A DNA stretch of 64,000 bases, taken from JABDMD01 sp965203475 (GTDB taxonomy: Bacteria > Pseudomonadota > Gammaproteobacteria > UBA4575). Position 1 is the stretch's first letter. Each line of letters starts with the position of its first letter. The stretch spans positions 434,001-498,000 of the forward strand of contig OZ241890.1 in assembly GCA_965203475.1 (NCBI GenBank), read 5' to 3'. Below, one piece after another: positions 17,185 to 25,660 of the stretch. The notes under the pieces were generated by a model. That model was not told the origin of the DNA. It ran no database searches and saw only the letters and a list, made by a program, of their open reading frames with translations. Position numbers and translations under genes: made by a program.

Positions 17185-17553
17185 ATGATACAGATGCAAA
17201 CTACGCTGGAAGCAGCAGACAACAGTGGGGCACGAAAACTGCAGTGTATCAAGGTGTTGGGTGGGTCGCACCGACGTTATGCACGAATTGGAGATGTAAT
17301 AAAGGTAACGGTTAAAGAAGCAATTCCACGAGGGAAGGTTAAAAAAGGTCAGGTATATAATGCAGTTGTAGTAAGAACCGCGAAAGGTGTTCGCCGTACT
17401 GATGGTTCGTTAATCCGCTTTGACAATAACGCTGCAGTTTTACTTAACCAACAATTACAACCCATTGGCACAAGAATATTTGGGCCTGTCACTCGTGAAT
17501 TAAGAACTGAACGTTTTATGAAAATTATTTCTTTAGCGCCAGAAGTGCTTTAG
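17185..17553 (+). CDS. rplN: 50S ribosomal protein L14
   Basis: L14 forms intersubunit bridges and binds the silencing factor RsfS, which is also encoded in this window at 63483. The 122-residue protein is highly conserved: ADNSGARKLQCIKVLGGS, the EAIPRGKVKKGQ loop and the ending MKIISLAPEVL. It opens the spc set directly after rpsQ. Confidence 0.97.
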   Translation: MIQMQTTLEAADNSGARKLQCIKVLGGSHRRYARIGDVIKVTVKEAIPRGKVKKGQVYNAVVVRTAKGVRRTDGSLIRFDNNAAVLLNQQLQPIGTRIFGPVTRELRTERFMKIISLAPEVL

Positions 17554-17572
17554 AAATTAATGAAAGAATACA

Positions 17573-17890
17573 ATGCAAAAGTTTAGACAAGGAGATGAAG
17601 TGATTGTAATTGCCGGTAAGGATAAAGGTCGGCGCGGCACTGTATTAAAAATTGTAGACAGGAATCATTTAGTTGTTGAAAGTGTAAATACTGTAAAGAA
17701 ACATCAAAAACCAAATCCTAATGCGGGGGTTTCTGGTGGAATTAATGAACAAGAAATGCCAATACATATTTCAAATGTAATGATGTTTAATCCGAGCACC
17801 AGCAAGGGTGATCGTGTTGGCTTTAAGGCGTTAAAAGATAAAAACAAAGTTCGTTATTTTAAATCAAATGATGAAGTTGTAGATGTATAA
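17573..17890 (+). CDS. rplX: 50S ribosomal protein L24
   Basis: L24 initiates 50S assembly. The protein is 105 residues with the KOW motif near the start (GDEVIVIAGKDKGRRGTV) and the NTVKKHQKPN block. It sits between rplN and rplE as in all gammaproteobacteria. Confidence 0.96.
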   Translation: MQKFRQGDEVIVIAGKDKGRRGTVLKIVDRNHLVVESVNTVKKHQKPNPNAGVSGGINEQEMPIHISNVMMFNPSTSKGDRVGFKALKDKNKVRYFKSNDEVVDV

Positions 17891-17895
17891 ATAAG

Positions 17896-18435
17896 ATGGC
17901 ACGTTTACAAGAATTTTATAAAGAACAGGTCTGTAACCAATTAACTGAGCAGTTTGGTTATAAAAATGTTATGCAAATTCCACGCATTGAAAAAATTACT
18001 CTCAATACTGGTGTGGGCGAAGCGGTGCGTGACAAAAAGGTAATGGAAAAAGTAGTTGCAGATATGGAAAAAATTGCTGGCCAAAAAGTGGTGGTTACTA
18101 AAGCTAAAAAATCGATTGCAGGTTTTAGCATACGCGATGATTTTCCAATTGGCTGCAAAGTAACGCTACGTAGAACTCGTATGTACGAATTCTTAGATCG
18201 TCTTATCAATATTGCGATTCCGCGAATTCGAGATTTTCGTGGGTTGAATAGCAAATCTTTTGATGGGCGTGGAAATTATAGCTTGGGAATTAGTGAACAA
18301 ATCATTTTTCCGGAAATTGATTACGACAAAATTGATGCTATTCGTGGCATGGATATTGCGATAACGACAAGCGCAAGAACAGATAATGAAGCTAAAGCTT
18401 TGCTAGAAGCGTTTAGCTTCCCGTTTAAAAAGTAA
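17896..18435 (+). CDS. rplE: 50S ribosomal protein L5
   Basis: L5 binds 5S rRNA in the central protuberance. It has 179 residues (E. coli 179). Typical segments are KNVMQIPRIEKITLNTGVGEA, GQKVVVTKAKKSIAGF and the C-terminal DIAITTSARTDNEAKALL. It starts 5 bp after rplX. Confidence 0.97.
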   Translation: MARLQEFYKEQVCNQLTEQFGYKNVMQIPRIEKITLNTGVGEAVRDKKVMEKVVADMEKIAGQKVVVTKAKKSIAGFSIRDDFPIGCKVTLRRTRMYEFLDRLINIAIPRIRDFRGLNSKSFDGRGNYSLGISEQIIFPEIDYDKIDAIRGMDIAITTSARTDNEAKALLEAFSFPFKK

Positions 18436-18459
18436 AATTTGATAAATAGCGAGTAATAA

Positions 18460-18765
18460 ATGGCTAAACTTTCAATGATTGAACGAGATAAGAAACGACA
18501 GCGTGTTGTTAAACGTTGCGCAACCAAACGCGCAGAACTTAAGGCAATCATAAAAAGTCCAACATCTAGCTATGAGGAAAAACAGGAAGCAACACGTAAA
18601 TTACAAAAGTTACCGAAAAATGCTAGTCCAGTGCGTTTAAGGAATCGATGCACAATCACAGGTAGGCCAAAAGGTTATTACCGCAAATTTGGATTAGGTA
18701 GAAATAAATTACGTGAAGCAGCCATGCGTGGCGATATACCTGGTCTAGTAAAAGCAAGTTGGTAA
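18460..18765 (+). CDS. rpsN: 30S ribosomal protein S14 (long, zinc-free form)
   Basis: S14 is a 30S head protein. The 101-residue length and the absence of a CxxC pair identify the long non-zinc form usual in gammaproteobacteria. The RLRNRCTITGRPKGYYRKFGL block and the final KASW are diagnostic. AATAAATGG marks the start after a 24-bp gap from rplE. Confidence 0.97.
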   Translation: MAKLSMIERDKKRQRVVKRCATKRAELKAIIKSPTSSYEEKQEATRKLQKLPKNASPVRLRNRCTITGRPKGYYRKFGLGRNKLREAAMRGDIPGLVKASW

Positions 18766-18799
18766 TGATTTAAAAGAGATTAGAGCTAAGGAAGTTATT

Positions 18800-19195
18800 A
18801 TGAGTATGAGTGACCCCATTTCAGATATGTTAACGCGTATTCGTAATGGGCAAAGTGCAAATAAAGTTACAGTTACAATGCCATCTTCTAAAGTGAAAAA
18901 AGCAATTGCAAACGTTCTAAAAGATGAAGGGTTTCTAGAAGATTTCTCAATTGAAGATAAAGAGGCGTCTTCCGAGTTAACAGTAACACTCAAATACTAT
19001 ATGGGCACTCCGGTGATCTCAAAAATGCGCCGCGTAAGTCGCCCAGGCTTGCGTATATATAAGCGTGTGGATGAGTTACCGAGAGTCATTGGAGGTATGG
19101 GTGTGGCTATTATCTCTACTTCTAAGGGTGTGATGAGTGATCGTGCAGCAAGGGCTGCCGGACATGGTGGTGAAGTTCTTTGTACGATTGAGTAG
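18800..19195 (+). CDS. rpsH: 30S ribosomal protein S8
   Basis: S8 binds 16S helix 21 and represses the spc operon by binding an mRNA mimic of that site, which in E. coli lies near the rplE start. The 131-residue protein starts MSMSDPISDMLTRIRNGQ, has RVSRPGLRIYK and ends with the STSKGVMSDRAARAAGHGGE block. AAGGAAG upstream supports the ATG at 18800 rather than the next ATG six bases on. Confidence 0.97.
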   Translation: MSMSDPISDMLTRIRNGQSANKVTVTMPSSKVKKAIANVLKDEGFLEDFSIEDKEASSELTVTLKYYMGTPVISKMRRVSRPGLRIYKRVDELPRVIGGMGVAIISTSKGVMSDRAARAAGHGGEVLCTIE

Positions 19196-19208
19196 AGAGT
19201 TATTCATA

Positions 19209-19736
19209 ATGTCGCGAATTGCTAAAAAACTGATTGAAATTCCAAGAGGAGTGGATGTGAAATTAGAGGGCCAGCGTTTTACAGCCAAGGGCCCTGGAGG
19301 TGAATTATCTTTGGATATTCATGAAGATGTAGTTGTTGAACAACAAGATGAAGGAATTCAAGTTTCTCTAGAAAAAAGTAAGAGCATTGCAATGGCGGGA
19401 ACGATGCGAGCACTGATTAATAATTTGGTTAACGGGGTCAATTCAGGTTTTGAGCGTAAGCTTGAACTTATAGGAGTCGGTTATCGTGCTCAAGCAAAAG
19501 GGAAAACATTAAATTTAAATTTAGGATTTTCGCATCCAATTGATTATGCCGTGCCTGAGGGCGTAAAAATTGAAACACCCAGTCAAACAGAAGTTGTTGT
19601 TAAAGGTGCAGACAAACAAAAAGTTGGGCAAGTAGCGGCAGAAATTCGAGCTTATCGTCCACCGGAACCTTATAAGGGGAAGGGTGTGAAGTATGCGGAT
19701 GAAAGAATTGTACGCAAAGAAGCGAAAAAGAAATAA
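19209..19736 (+). CDS. rplF: 50S ribosomal protein L6
   Basis: L6 lies near the factor-binding site of the 50S subunit. The ATG at 19209 gives MSRIAKKLIEIPRG and 175 residues, matching the family. A longer in-frame reading begins inside rpsH and is rejected. The GVGYRAQAKG and C-terminal YRPPEPYKGKGVKYADE segments are conserved. Confidence 0.97.
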   Translation: MSRIAKKLIEIPRGVDVKLEGQRFTAKGPGGELSLDIHEDVVVEQQDEGIQVSLEKSKSIAMAGTMRALINNLVNGVNSGFERKLELIGVGYRAQAKGKTLNLNLGFSHPIDYAVPEGVKIETPSQTEVVVKGADKQKVGQVAAEIRAYRPPEPYKGKGVKYADERIVRKEAKKK

Positions 19737-19752
19737 GTTAATTTAAATTACG

Positions 19753-20106
19753 ATGAATAAAAACGATTCAAGATTACGCAGAACACGCAGAACACGTAGC
19801 AAAATTAATACTTTGTGTGTGCATCGTTTGTGTGTACATCGTACACCCAGGCATATCTATGCCCAGGTTATAGCACCGGGTGGTTCGGAAACTATTGCCT
19901 GTGCTTCTTCACTCGATTCAGATATGCGAAGTGCAGTGAAATATTCTGGCAATGTAGAGGCCGCAAAAGCTGTGGGTAAAACAATTGCAGAACGCGCCAA
20001 AGAGAAAGGAATTTCTGATGTAGCGTTTGATCGTTCAGGCTTTAAATATCACGGTCGTGTAAAGGCATTAGCTGAAGCGGCGCGTGAAGCAGGATTAAAT
20101 TTTTAG
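19753..20106 (+). CDS. rplR: 50S ribosomal protein L18
   Basis: L18 binds 5S rRNA together with L5 and L25. The 117-residue protein has HRTPRHIYAQVIAPGGSE and the terminal FDRSGFKYHGRVKALAEAAREAG. Residues before the HRTPRH block read LCVHR twice in a row, encoded by two 15-bp near-identical copies (19812-19841). Compared with E. coli L18 the length there is unchanged, so this is a substitution, not an insertion. Confidence 0.97.
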   Translation: MNKNDSRLRRTRRTRSKINTLCVHRLCVHRTPRHIYAQVIAPGGSETIACASSLDSDMRSAVKYSGNVEAAKAVGKTIAERAKEKGISDVAFDRSGFKYHGRVKALAEAAREAGLNF

Positions 20107-20123
20107 GGATAGGTATTTAGTAT

Positions 20124-20630
20124 ATGGCAGCGAATGAACCCGCACGAATAGCAGATGGTCTAGAAGAAAGACTTGTCGCGGTAAATCGTGTTGCAAAAGT
20201 AGTGAAAGGTGGCCGTCAATTTGGATTCACGGCACTCACTGTTGTAGGCGATGGAAATGGCAAGGTAGGAGTTGGCTATGGAAAAGCACGAGAAGTTCCG
20301 CTTGCCATACAAAAAGCGATGGAAAAAGCACGTAAAGATTTAAAACATATACCACTGAAAGACGGCACACTTTATTATCCCGTTGTAGGCACACACGGAG
20401 CTGCAAAAGTATTTATGCAACCTGCCTCAGTTGGTACAGGAATTATTGCGGGTGGTGCAATGCGTGCAGTTTTCGAAGTCGTTGGGATTAAAAATGTTTT
20501 ATCAAAATGCATTGGCACAAGAAACCCTATCAATGTTGTTAAGGCTACCATTGATGCTTTAAGTACAATGCAAGACCCTGATTACATTGCCGCTAAACGA
20601 GGCAAAACAGTGGAAGAAATTCTGTCGTAA
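20124..20630 (+). CDS. rpsE: 30S ribosomal protein S5
   Basis: S5 acts in decoding fidelity and mRNA helicase activity with S3 and S4. The 168-residue protein has the N-terminal double-stranded RNA-binding part (RVAKVVKGGRQFGFTALTVV) and the KVFMQPASVGTGIIAGG segment, with no change apparent at the spectinomycin-related loop. Order rplR-rpsE-rpmD is standard. Confidence 0.97.
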   Translation: MAANEPARIADGLEERLVAVNRVAKVVKGGRQFGFTALTVVGDGNGKVGVGYGKAREVPLAIQKAMEKARKDLKHIPLKDGTLYYPVVGTHGAAKVFMQPASVGTGIIAGGAMRAVFEVVGIKNVLSKCIGTRNPINVVKATIDALSTMQDPDYIAAKRGKTVEEILS

Positions 20631-20641
20631 CCTTATTGACT

Positions 20642-20824
20642 ATGAGCAAAGAATTAAAAGTTACTTTAATTAAAAGTTTAAATGGGAAATTAGCGGCCCA
20701 CAAAGCTTGTGCGCGTGGATTAGGAATTCGGCGTATTCATAATCCAGTTTCGGTGATCGACACACCTGAAAACCGCGGCATGATCGATAAGATCAGCTAT
20801 ATGTTAAAAGTGGAAGAAACCTAA
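20642..20824 (+). CDS. rpmD: 50S ribosomal protein L30
   Basis: This small 50S protein has 60 residues with the family patterns LKVTLIKSLNG, GLGIRRIHNPVSV and GMIDKISYMLKVEE. I choose the ATG at 20642 (MSKELKVTL); an in-frame TTG six bases earlier adds two non-family residues. It lies between rpsE and rplO. Confidence 0.95.
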   Translation: MSKELKVTLIKSLNGKLAAHKACARGLGIRRIHNPVSVIDTPENRGMIDKISYMLKVEET

Positions 20825-20832
20825 TTTTATTT

Positions 20833-21267
20833 ATGAATTTAAATACATTAAAACCTGCCCCAGGAAGTCGACCTGATCGCAAACGCGTGGGCCGTGGTAT
20901 TGGTTCAGGTTTTGGTAAAACGTGCAGTCGAGGTCACAAAGGGCAACACTCAAGAGCTGGTGGCTACCATAAAGTTGGTTTTGAAGGTGGGCAAATGCCT
21001 TTGCAAAGACGGTTACCAAAAGTTGGTTTTCGTTCTCGCAAAGGTGCTCAAACAGCTGAACTTCGTTTACATGAACTGGAGCTAATAAGTGGAGGCGTAG
21101 TGGATCTAAATGCACTCAAAGATGCCAAGCTGGTTCCTGCAAGCACGAAACGAGTAAAAGTAATTAATTCAGGCAAGCTTGAAACGGCAGTCAATACTAA
21201 AGGTTTGTTTTTCACTGTTGGTGCTAGAAAAGCGGTAGAAAAAGCTGGAGGCAAAATAGAAGACTAA
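20833..21267 (+). CDS. rplO: 50S ribosomal protein L15
   Basis: L15 is a late-assembly 50S protein. At 144 residues (E. coli 144) it begins MNLNTLKPAPGSRPDRKRVGRG and has the Gly-rich KTCSRGHKGQHSRAGG region. The stop overlaps the secY start as TAATG, a one-base overlap that should couple their translation. Confidence 0.97.
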   Translation: MNLNTLKPAPGSRPDRKRVGRGIGSGFGKTCSRGHKGQHSRAGGYHKVGFEGGQMPLQRRLPKVGFRSRKGAQTAELRLHELELISGGVVDLNALKDAKLVPASTKRVKVINSGKLETAVNTKGLFFTVGARKAVEKAGGKIED

Positions 21268-22610
21268 TGGCAAGTGCTGGCGCAAATGCGGTCGGATCTT
21301 TAGCGGGAATCGGTCAGGTAACAGAACTACGCAAACGTTTATTTTTTGTGTTGTTTGCGCTCATTGTATATCGCATTGGGACCTTTATTCCTGTGCCAGG
21401 TATTAATCCTGACGCCATGGCAAGATTTTTTGAACAACAAAGCAGCACTATTCTAGGCATGTTTAATATGTTTTCCGGTGGTGCTTTAGAAAGGCTAAGT
21501 ATTTTTGCTTTGGGGATTATGCCGTACATTTCTGCCGCAATTATTATGCAGTTAATGAGTTCTGTACTGCCTTCATTGAAAGAGTTGAAAAAGGAAGGCG
21601 AAGCGGGGCGGCGTAAAATTACACAATACACGCGCTATGGAACGGTGTTTCTTGCCACATTTCAAGCAATCGGTGTTTCTATTGCGTTACAAAATCAGCA
21701 AGTCGCATTAACGCCCGGAGTCGGTTTTATTTTTACTGCAATGATTAGTTTAGTAACAGGCACCATGTTTTTAATGTGGCTGGGTGAGCAAATTACAGAA
21801 CGTGGAATTGGTAATGGTATTTCCATCATTATTTTTGCTGGCATTGTTGCAGGCTTACCGGCTGCAATCGGTGGCACATTAGATTTAGTTTCTCAAGGTG
21901 CCATGAATGAAGGATTTGCCATGTTCTTATTTTTAATGGCAATTGTTGTAACCGCATTTGTAATTTTTGTGGAACGGGCACAACGTAGAATCACGGTAAA
22001 TTATGCGAGACGTCAACAAGGTCGCAAAATGTATGCAGCACAATCCACACACTTGCCTTTAAAGTTAAACATGTCTGGTGTAATTCCACCTATTTTTGCA
22101 TCAAGCATCATTTTGTTTCCAGCAACATTACTGCAATGGTCCAGTAGTTCGTCAGGTAGTTTTTCGTGGTTACAAAATATCGCGACTGCAATTTCTCCAG
22201 GACAACCTTTGTATGTAATGTTGTATGCGCTTGCAATTGTGTTCTTTTGTTTTTTCTATACTGCAATTGTGTTTGACTCACGTGATACTGCCGATAATTT
22301 GAAACGCTCAGGTGCATTTATTCCTGGTATCCGCCCAGGCGAGCAAACAGCTCGCTATATTGATTCGGTATTAACGCGTTTAACTGCAGTGGGTGCAGTT
22401 TATATTACATTGGTATGTTTGTTGCCTGAATTTTTAATTCTTAAATTTGGTGTTCCATTTTATTTTGGCGGCACATCATTATTGATTATTGTCGTTGTAG
22501 TGATGGACTTTATGTCACAAGTGCAGGCCCATTTAATGTCACATCAATACGAAGGTTTGATGAAAAAGGCAAATTTAAGAGGATACGGTCGTGCGGGTTC
22601 TGTTAAATAA
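21267..22610 (+). CDS. secY: Protein translocase subunit SecY
   Basis: SecY is the channel of the general secretion translocon in the inner membrane. The 447-residue protein shows ten hydrophobic segments, the plug region after FIPVPGINPD, and the cytoplasmic loops GEQITERGIGNGISIIIF and RRITVNYARRQQGRKMY used by SecA and ribosomes. It ends the spc series before rpmJ, as in E. coli. Confidence 0.98.
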   Translation: MASAGANAVGSLAGIGQVTELRKRLFFVLFALIVYRIGTFIPVPGINPDAMARFFEQQSSTILGMFNMFSGGALERLSIFALGIMPYISAAIIMQLMSSVLPSLKELKKEGEAGRRKITQYTRYGTVFLATFQAIGVSIALQNQQVALTPGVGFIFTAMISLVTGTMFLMWLGEQITERGIGNGISIIIFAGIVAGLPAAIGGTLDLVSQGAMNEGFAMFLFLMAIVVTAFVIFVERAQRRITVNYARRQQGRKMYAAQSTHLPLKLNMSGVIPPIFASSIILFPATLLQWSSSSSGSFSWLQNIATAISPGQPLYVMLYALAIVFFCFFYTAIVFDSRDTADNLKRSGAFIPGIRPGEQTARYIDSVLTRLTAVGAVYITLVCLLPEFLILKFGVPFYFGGTSLLIIVVVVMDFMSQVQAHLMSHQYEGLMKKANLRGYGRAGSVK

Positions 22611-22631
22611 GAAGAGTTTGGGAATTTAATA

Positions 22632-22745
22632 ATGAAAGTACGTGCGTCCGTTAAGAAAATGTGTAGAAATTGTAAAGTCATACGCCGAAATGGTGTAGTG
22701 CGCGTAATTTGTAAAGACCCCAGACATAAACAGCGACAAGGATAA
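22632..22745 (+). CDS. rpmJ: 50S ribosomal protein L36, zinc-binding form
   Basis: This 37-residue protein begins MKVRASVKKMCRNCKVIRRNG. Cys11, Cys14, Cys27 and His32 form the zinc ribbon, so it is the zinc-containing (C+) type. It lies 21 bp after secY and 15 bp before rpsM, its standard place. Confidence 0.95.
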   Translation: MKVRASVKKMCRNCKVIRRNGVVRVICKDPRHKQRQG

Positions 22746-22760
22746 TTTTAGAGGTAAACA

Positions 22761-23117
22761 ATGGCGCGTATTGCTGGAATCAATGTACCTGTTCACAAGC
22801 ATGCGGTAATAGCATTAACTGCAATTTATGGAATTGGCCGTACTCGTGCTCGTGATATTTGTGAAGCTGCTTCCGTTACACCAAACAGTAAAATTAAAGA
22901 CCTTAGTGAAGATGAAATTGGGCGATTACGTACTGAAGTTGCAAAATTCACGGTGGAAGGTGATTTGCGACGAGAGGTGACCGTAAATATAAAGCGCTTA
23001 ATGGATTTGGGAACCTATCGTGGAATTCGCCATCGAAGAGGATTGCCTTTGCGTGGTCAACGTACTCGCACCAATGCGCGCACGAGAAAAGGGCCCAGAC
23101 GTCCCATTAAACGATAA
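22761..23117 (+). CDS. rpsM: 30S ribosomal protein S13
   Basis: S13 is a 30S head protein making intersubunit bridges. The 118-residue protein begins MARIAGINVPVHKHAVIALT, has GIGRTRA, and ends with the basic HRRGLPLRGQRTRTNARTRK tail that reaches the P-site tRNA. It opens the alpha operon with an AGAGG ribosome site. Confidence 0.97.
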   Translation: MARIAGINVPVHKHAVIALTAIYGIGRTRARDICEAASVTPNSKIKDLSEDEIGRLRTEVAKFTVEGDLRREVTVNIKRLMDLGTYRGIRHRRGLPLRGQRTRTNARTRKGPRRPIKR

Positions 23118-23139
23118 CTAGGAAGTAATTGATAAAAAC

Positions 23140-23529
23140 ATGGCTAAAACACCAGCACGATCAAGAAAGAAAGTTAAACGCGTCGTAACGGATGGCGTGG
23201 CACATATACACGCATCGTTTAACAACACCATTGTGACCATTACAGATCGACAAGGTAACGCACTTGCATGGGCTACTTCGGGTGGCTCAGGTTTTCGTGG
23301 TTCACGAAAAAGTACCCCCTTTGCCGCACAGGTGGCAGCGGATCGTGCAGGTCAAGCAGCGTTGGAATACGGATTGAAGAACTTAGAAGTTAAAGTAAAG
23401 GGACCAGGGCCTGGAAGAGAATCTGCAGTTCGAGCATTAAATGCCGTGGGTTACAAAATTACAAATATCAATGATGTAACACCTATTCCGCATAATGGTT
23501 GTCGACCTCCAAAAAGGCGCAGAGTGTAG
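23140..23529 (+). CDS. rpsK: 30S ribosomal protein S11
   Basis: S11 lines the platform of the 30S subunit near the E site. The 129-residue protein has the AHIHASFNNTIVTITDRQGN block, KSTPFAAQVAA and the C-terminal DVTPIPHNGCRPPKRRRV. It is in standard order between rpsM and rpsD. Confidence 0.97.
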   Translation: MAKTPARSRKKVKRVVTDGVAHIHASFNNTIVTITDRQGNALAWATSGGSGFRGSRKSTPFAAQVAADRAGQAALEYGLKNLEVKVKGPGPGRESAVRALNAVGYKITNINDVTPIPHNGCRPPKRRRV

Positions 23530-23539
23530 AGGATAAGTT

Positions 23540-24160
23540 ATGGCACGTTATCTAGGACCAAAATGTAAGTTAAGTCGGCGTGAAGGTGTAGACCTCATGC
23601 TAAAAGGCCGAGCTCGTTCTCTAGATTCTAAATGCAAGTTAGATAAGCAACCAGGGCAGCATGGCGATAAGCGAGGTCGTGGATCAAACTACGGTATGCA
23701 ATTACGTGAAAAACAAAAGTTACGTCGAATTTATGGTGTATTAGAGCGTCAGTTTAGAAATTATTATAAGAAAGCATCTCAGATTAAAGGATCTACGGGT
23801 GAAAATTTACTGCAACTCCTTGAATGTCGACTAGATAATGTTGCATATAGAATGGGATTTGGAGTTACACGTTCTGAGTGCAGACAATTAATTAGTCATA
23901 AGGCAGTTGAAGTGAATGGAAGTATCGTAAATATTCCTTCCTATAATGTTTCACCAAACGATGTAATTTCAATACGAGAAAAATCTCAAAAGCAATTGCG
24001 AATTCAAGATGCATTAAACACGGCGGATCAAATTGGTCTTCCCGATTGGGTGCAGGTAGATATTAAAAAGATGTCGGGTACATTCAAATCGGTTCCTGAA
24101 CGAAGCGATTTACCACCCGATATCAATGAATCATTAGTGGTTGAGCTATATTCCAAGTAA
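23540..24160 (+). CDS. rpsD: 30S ribosomal protein S4
   Basis: S4 initiates 16S assembly and in E. coli represses the alpha operon. The 206-residue protein begins MARYLGPKCKLSRREG, has GQHGDKRGRGSNYGMQLREKQKLR, and an S4 RNA-binding domain from about 95 to 160 with LDNVAYRMGFGVTRSE. Cys9 and Cys32 are present but the full four-cysteine zinc site of some bacteria is not. Confidence 0.97.
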   Translation: MARYLGPKCKLSRREGVDLMLKGRARSLDSKCKLDKQPGQHGDKRGRGSNYGMQLREKQKLRRIYGVLERQFRNYYKKASQIKGSTGENLLQLLECRLDNVAYRMGFGVTRSECRQLISHKAVEVNGSIVNIPSYNVSPNDVISIREKSQKQLRIQDALNTADQIGLPDWVQVDIKKMSGTFKSVPERSDLPPDINESLVVELYSK

Positions 24161-24185
24161 TAGCGGTTTTTAAAAGAGGTAATCA

Positions 24186-25175
24186 ATGGTTACAAGTGAG
24201 TTATTAAAGCCTAGAGTAGTAGATGTTCAAATGGCAGATGAGTGTCATGCTAAAGTTGTGCTGGAACCTCTTGAACGAGGGTTTGGGCATACACTAGGAA
24301 ATGCATTACGTCGTATTTTACTTTCCTCCATTCCTGGCTGTGCCATTGTCGAAGCACAAATCGACGGTGTCTTACATGAGTATACGGCTATCGAAGGTGT
24401 GCAAGAGGACGTGGTTGACGTTTTACTTAACTTAAAAGGAATTTCTGTGGTTATGCATGGCAAAAATGAAGCCATGCTAATGATTAACAAGCAAGGCCCT
24501 GGTGTTTGTACAGCAGGAGATATACAAACCGACCATGAAGTAGAAATTATCAATAAAGATCATGTAATTGCTCATCTTACCGAACAGGGTTCATTAAGTA
24601 TGACTTTAAAAGTGGCTAAAGGAAGAGGTTATCAACCAGCGGCTCAACGCCGTGGAGAAGATGATCGTGCTATTGGCTCATTATTATTAGATGCAAGTTT
24701 TAGTCCTGTGCGACGTGTTGCATACTCAGTAGAAAGTGCGCGTGTAGAACAGCGTACTAACTTGGATAAATTAATTGTTGACTTAGAAACCAACGGAACG
24801 GTTGACCCTGAAGAGACTATTCGCAAAGCCGCGGGAATTCTGCAACAACAATTGTCTGTTTTTGTCGATTTACAAGGTGATGAGCAGGTTGAGCAAGAGA
24901 AAACGGAAGCTGAAATAGATCCAATTCTGGTACGACCTGTGGATGATCTTGAGCTAACAGTTCGTTCAGCAAACTGTCTGAAGGCAGAAAACATTTACTA
25001 TATTGGTGATTTAATTCAACGTACTGAAGTAGAGTTATTAAAAACACCTAACTTGGGTAAGAAATCGTTAACCGAAATTAAAGATGTGTTAGGCACACAT
25101 GGTTTATCACTGGGTATGCGCTTAGAAAATTGGCCACCACCTAATTTACGCGAAGAGCGAAAAGTTATTATTTAA
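24186..25175 (+). CDS. rpoA: RNA polymerase alpha subunit
   Basis: Alpha dimerises to start polymerase assembly and its C-terminal domain contacts UP elements and activators. The protein is 329 residues, like E. coli. The N-terminal domain has LEPLERGFGHTLGNALRRILLSS split over residues 26-48. The C-terminal domain (about 245-329) has the helix-hairpin-helix segment TPNLGKKSLTEIKDVL preceded by LELTVRSANCLKAENI. AAGAGG precedes the ATG. Confidence 0.98.
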   Translation: MVTSELLKPRVVDVQMADECHAKVVLEPLERGFGHTLGNALRRILLSSIPGCAIVEAQIDGVLHEYTAIEGVQEDVVDVLLNLKGISVVMHGKNEAMLMINKQGPGVCTAGDIQTDHEVEIINKDHVIAHLTEQGSLSMTLKVAKGRGYQPAAQRRGEDDRAIGSLLLDASFSPVRRVAYSVESARVEQRTNLDKLIVDLETNGTVDPEETIRKAAGILQQQLSVFVDLQGDEQVEQEKTEAEIDPILVRPVDDLELTVRSANCLKAENIYYIGDLIQRTEVELLKTPNLGKKSLTEIKDVLGTHGLSLGMRLENWPPPNLREERKVII

Positions 25176-25198
25176 AAAGTATTATTTAGGAATTTAAA

Positions 25199-25570
25199 GT
25201 GAGACATCGCAAATCAGGTCGCCATCTGAATCGTAATAGTCCACATCGCAAAGCGATGATGAATAATATGGCGACGTCTTTATTTTCTCATGAAATAATT
25301 CGTACGACTTTGCCCAAAGCGAAGGAGTTACGTCGCTATGCTGAGCCACTTATAACTTTGGCCAAACAAGATAGTATTGCTAATCGTCAAAGAGCGTTTT
25401 CTAAACTTCGAGATAAATCCAGTATAGGTAAATTGTTTACAGAACTTGGACCACGATATAAAGAAAGACCAGGTGGTTACACAAGAATATTAAAATGTGG
25501 GTTCAGACCTGGCGATAATGCACCCATGGCATTGGTCGAGCTTATAGACCGTCCTTTAGAAGAAGCTTAG
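25199..25570 (+). CDS. rplQ: 50S ribosomal protein L17
   Basis: L17 lies near the tunnel exit. The start is a GTG (25199) with AGGAATTT upstream, giving MRHRKSGRHLNRNSPHRKAM, an exact family N-terminus. At 123 residues it is close to E. coli's 127. It closes the alpha operon and is followed by a strong intrinsic terminator. Confidence 0.97.
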   Translation: MRHRKSGRHLNRNSPHRKAMMNNMATSLFSHEIIRTTLPKAKELRRYAEPLITLAKQDSIANRQRAFSKLRDKSSIGKLFTELGPRYKERPGGYTRILKCGFRPGDNAPMALVELIDRPLEEA

Positions 25571-25593
25571 TAGTACATTAACAACTATTATTT

Positions 25594-25619
25594 AAAGCCA
25601 GGTTTATCCTGGCTTTTTT
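25594..25619 (+). terminator. Rho-independent terminator after rplQ
   Basis: The arms AAAGCCAGG (25594-25602) and CCTGGCTTT (25608-25616) form a perfect 9-bp stem with a TTTAT loop, running into a T tract to 25619. It ends the long ribosomal-protein transcription unit and isolates the next gene. Confidence 0.92.
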
Positions 25620-25660
25620 ATTTGTATGTGATCTGAAAATAATGAATCATTACACTCATT

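Noticed and set aside
23540..23640. Zinc-finger form of S4
   Set aside because: Only Cys9 and Cys32 are present; the other two cysteines of the four-cysteine site are missing.
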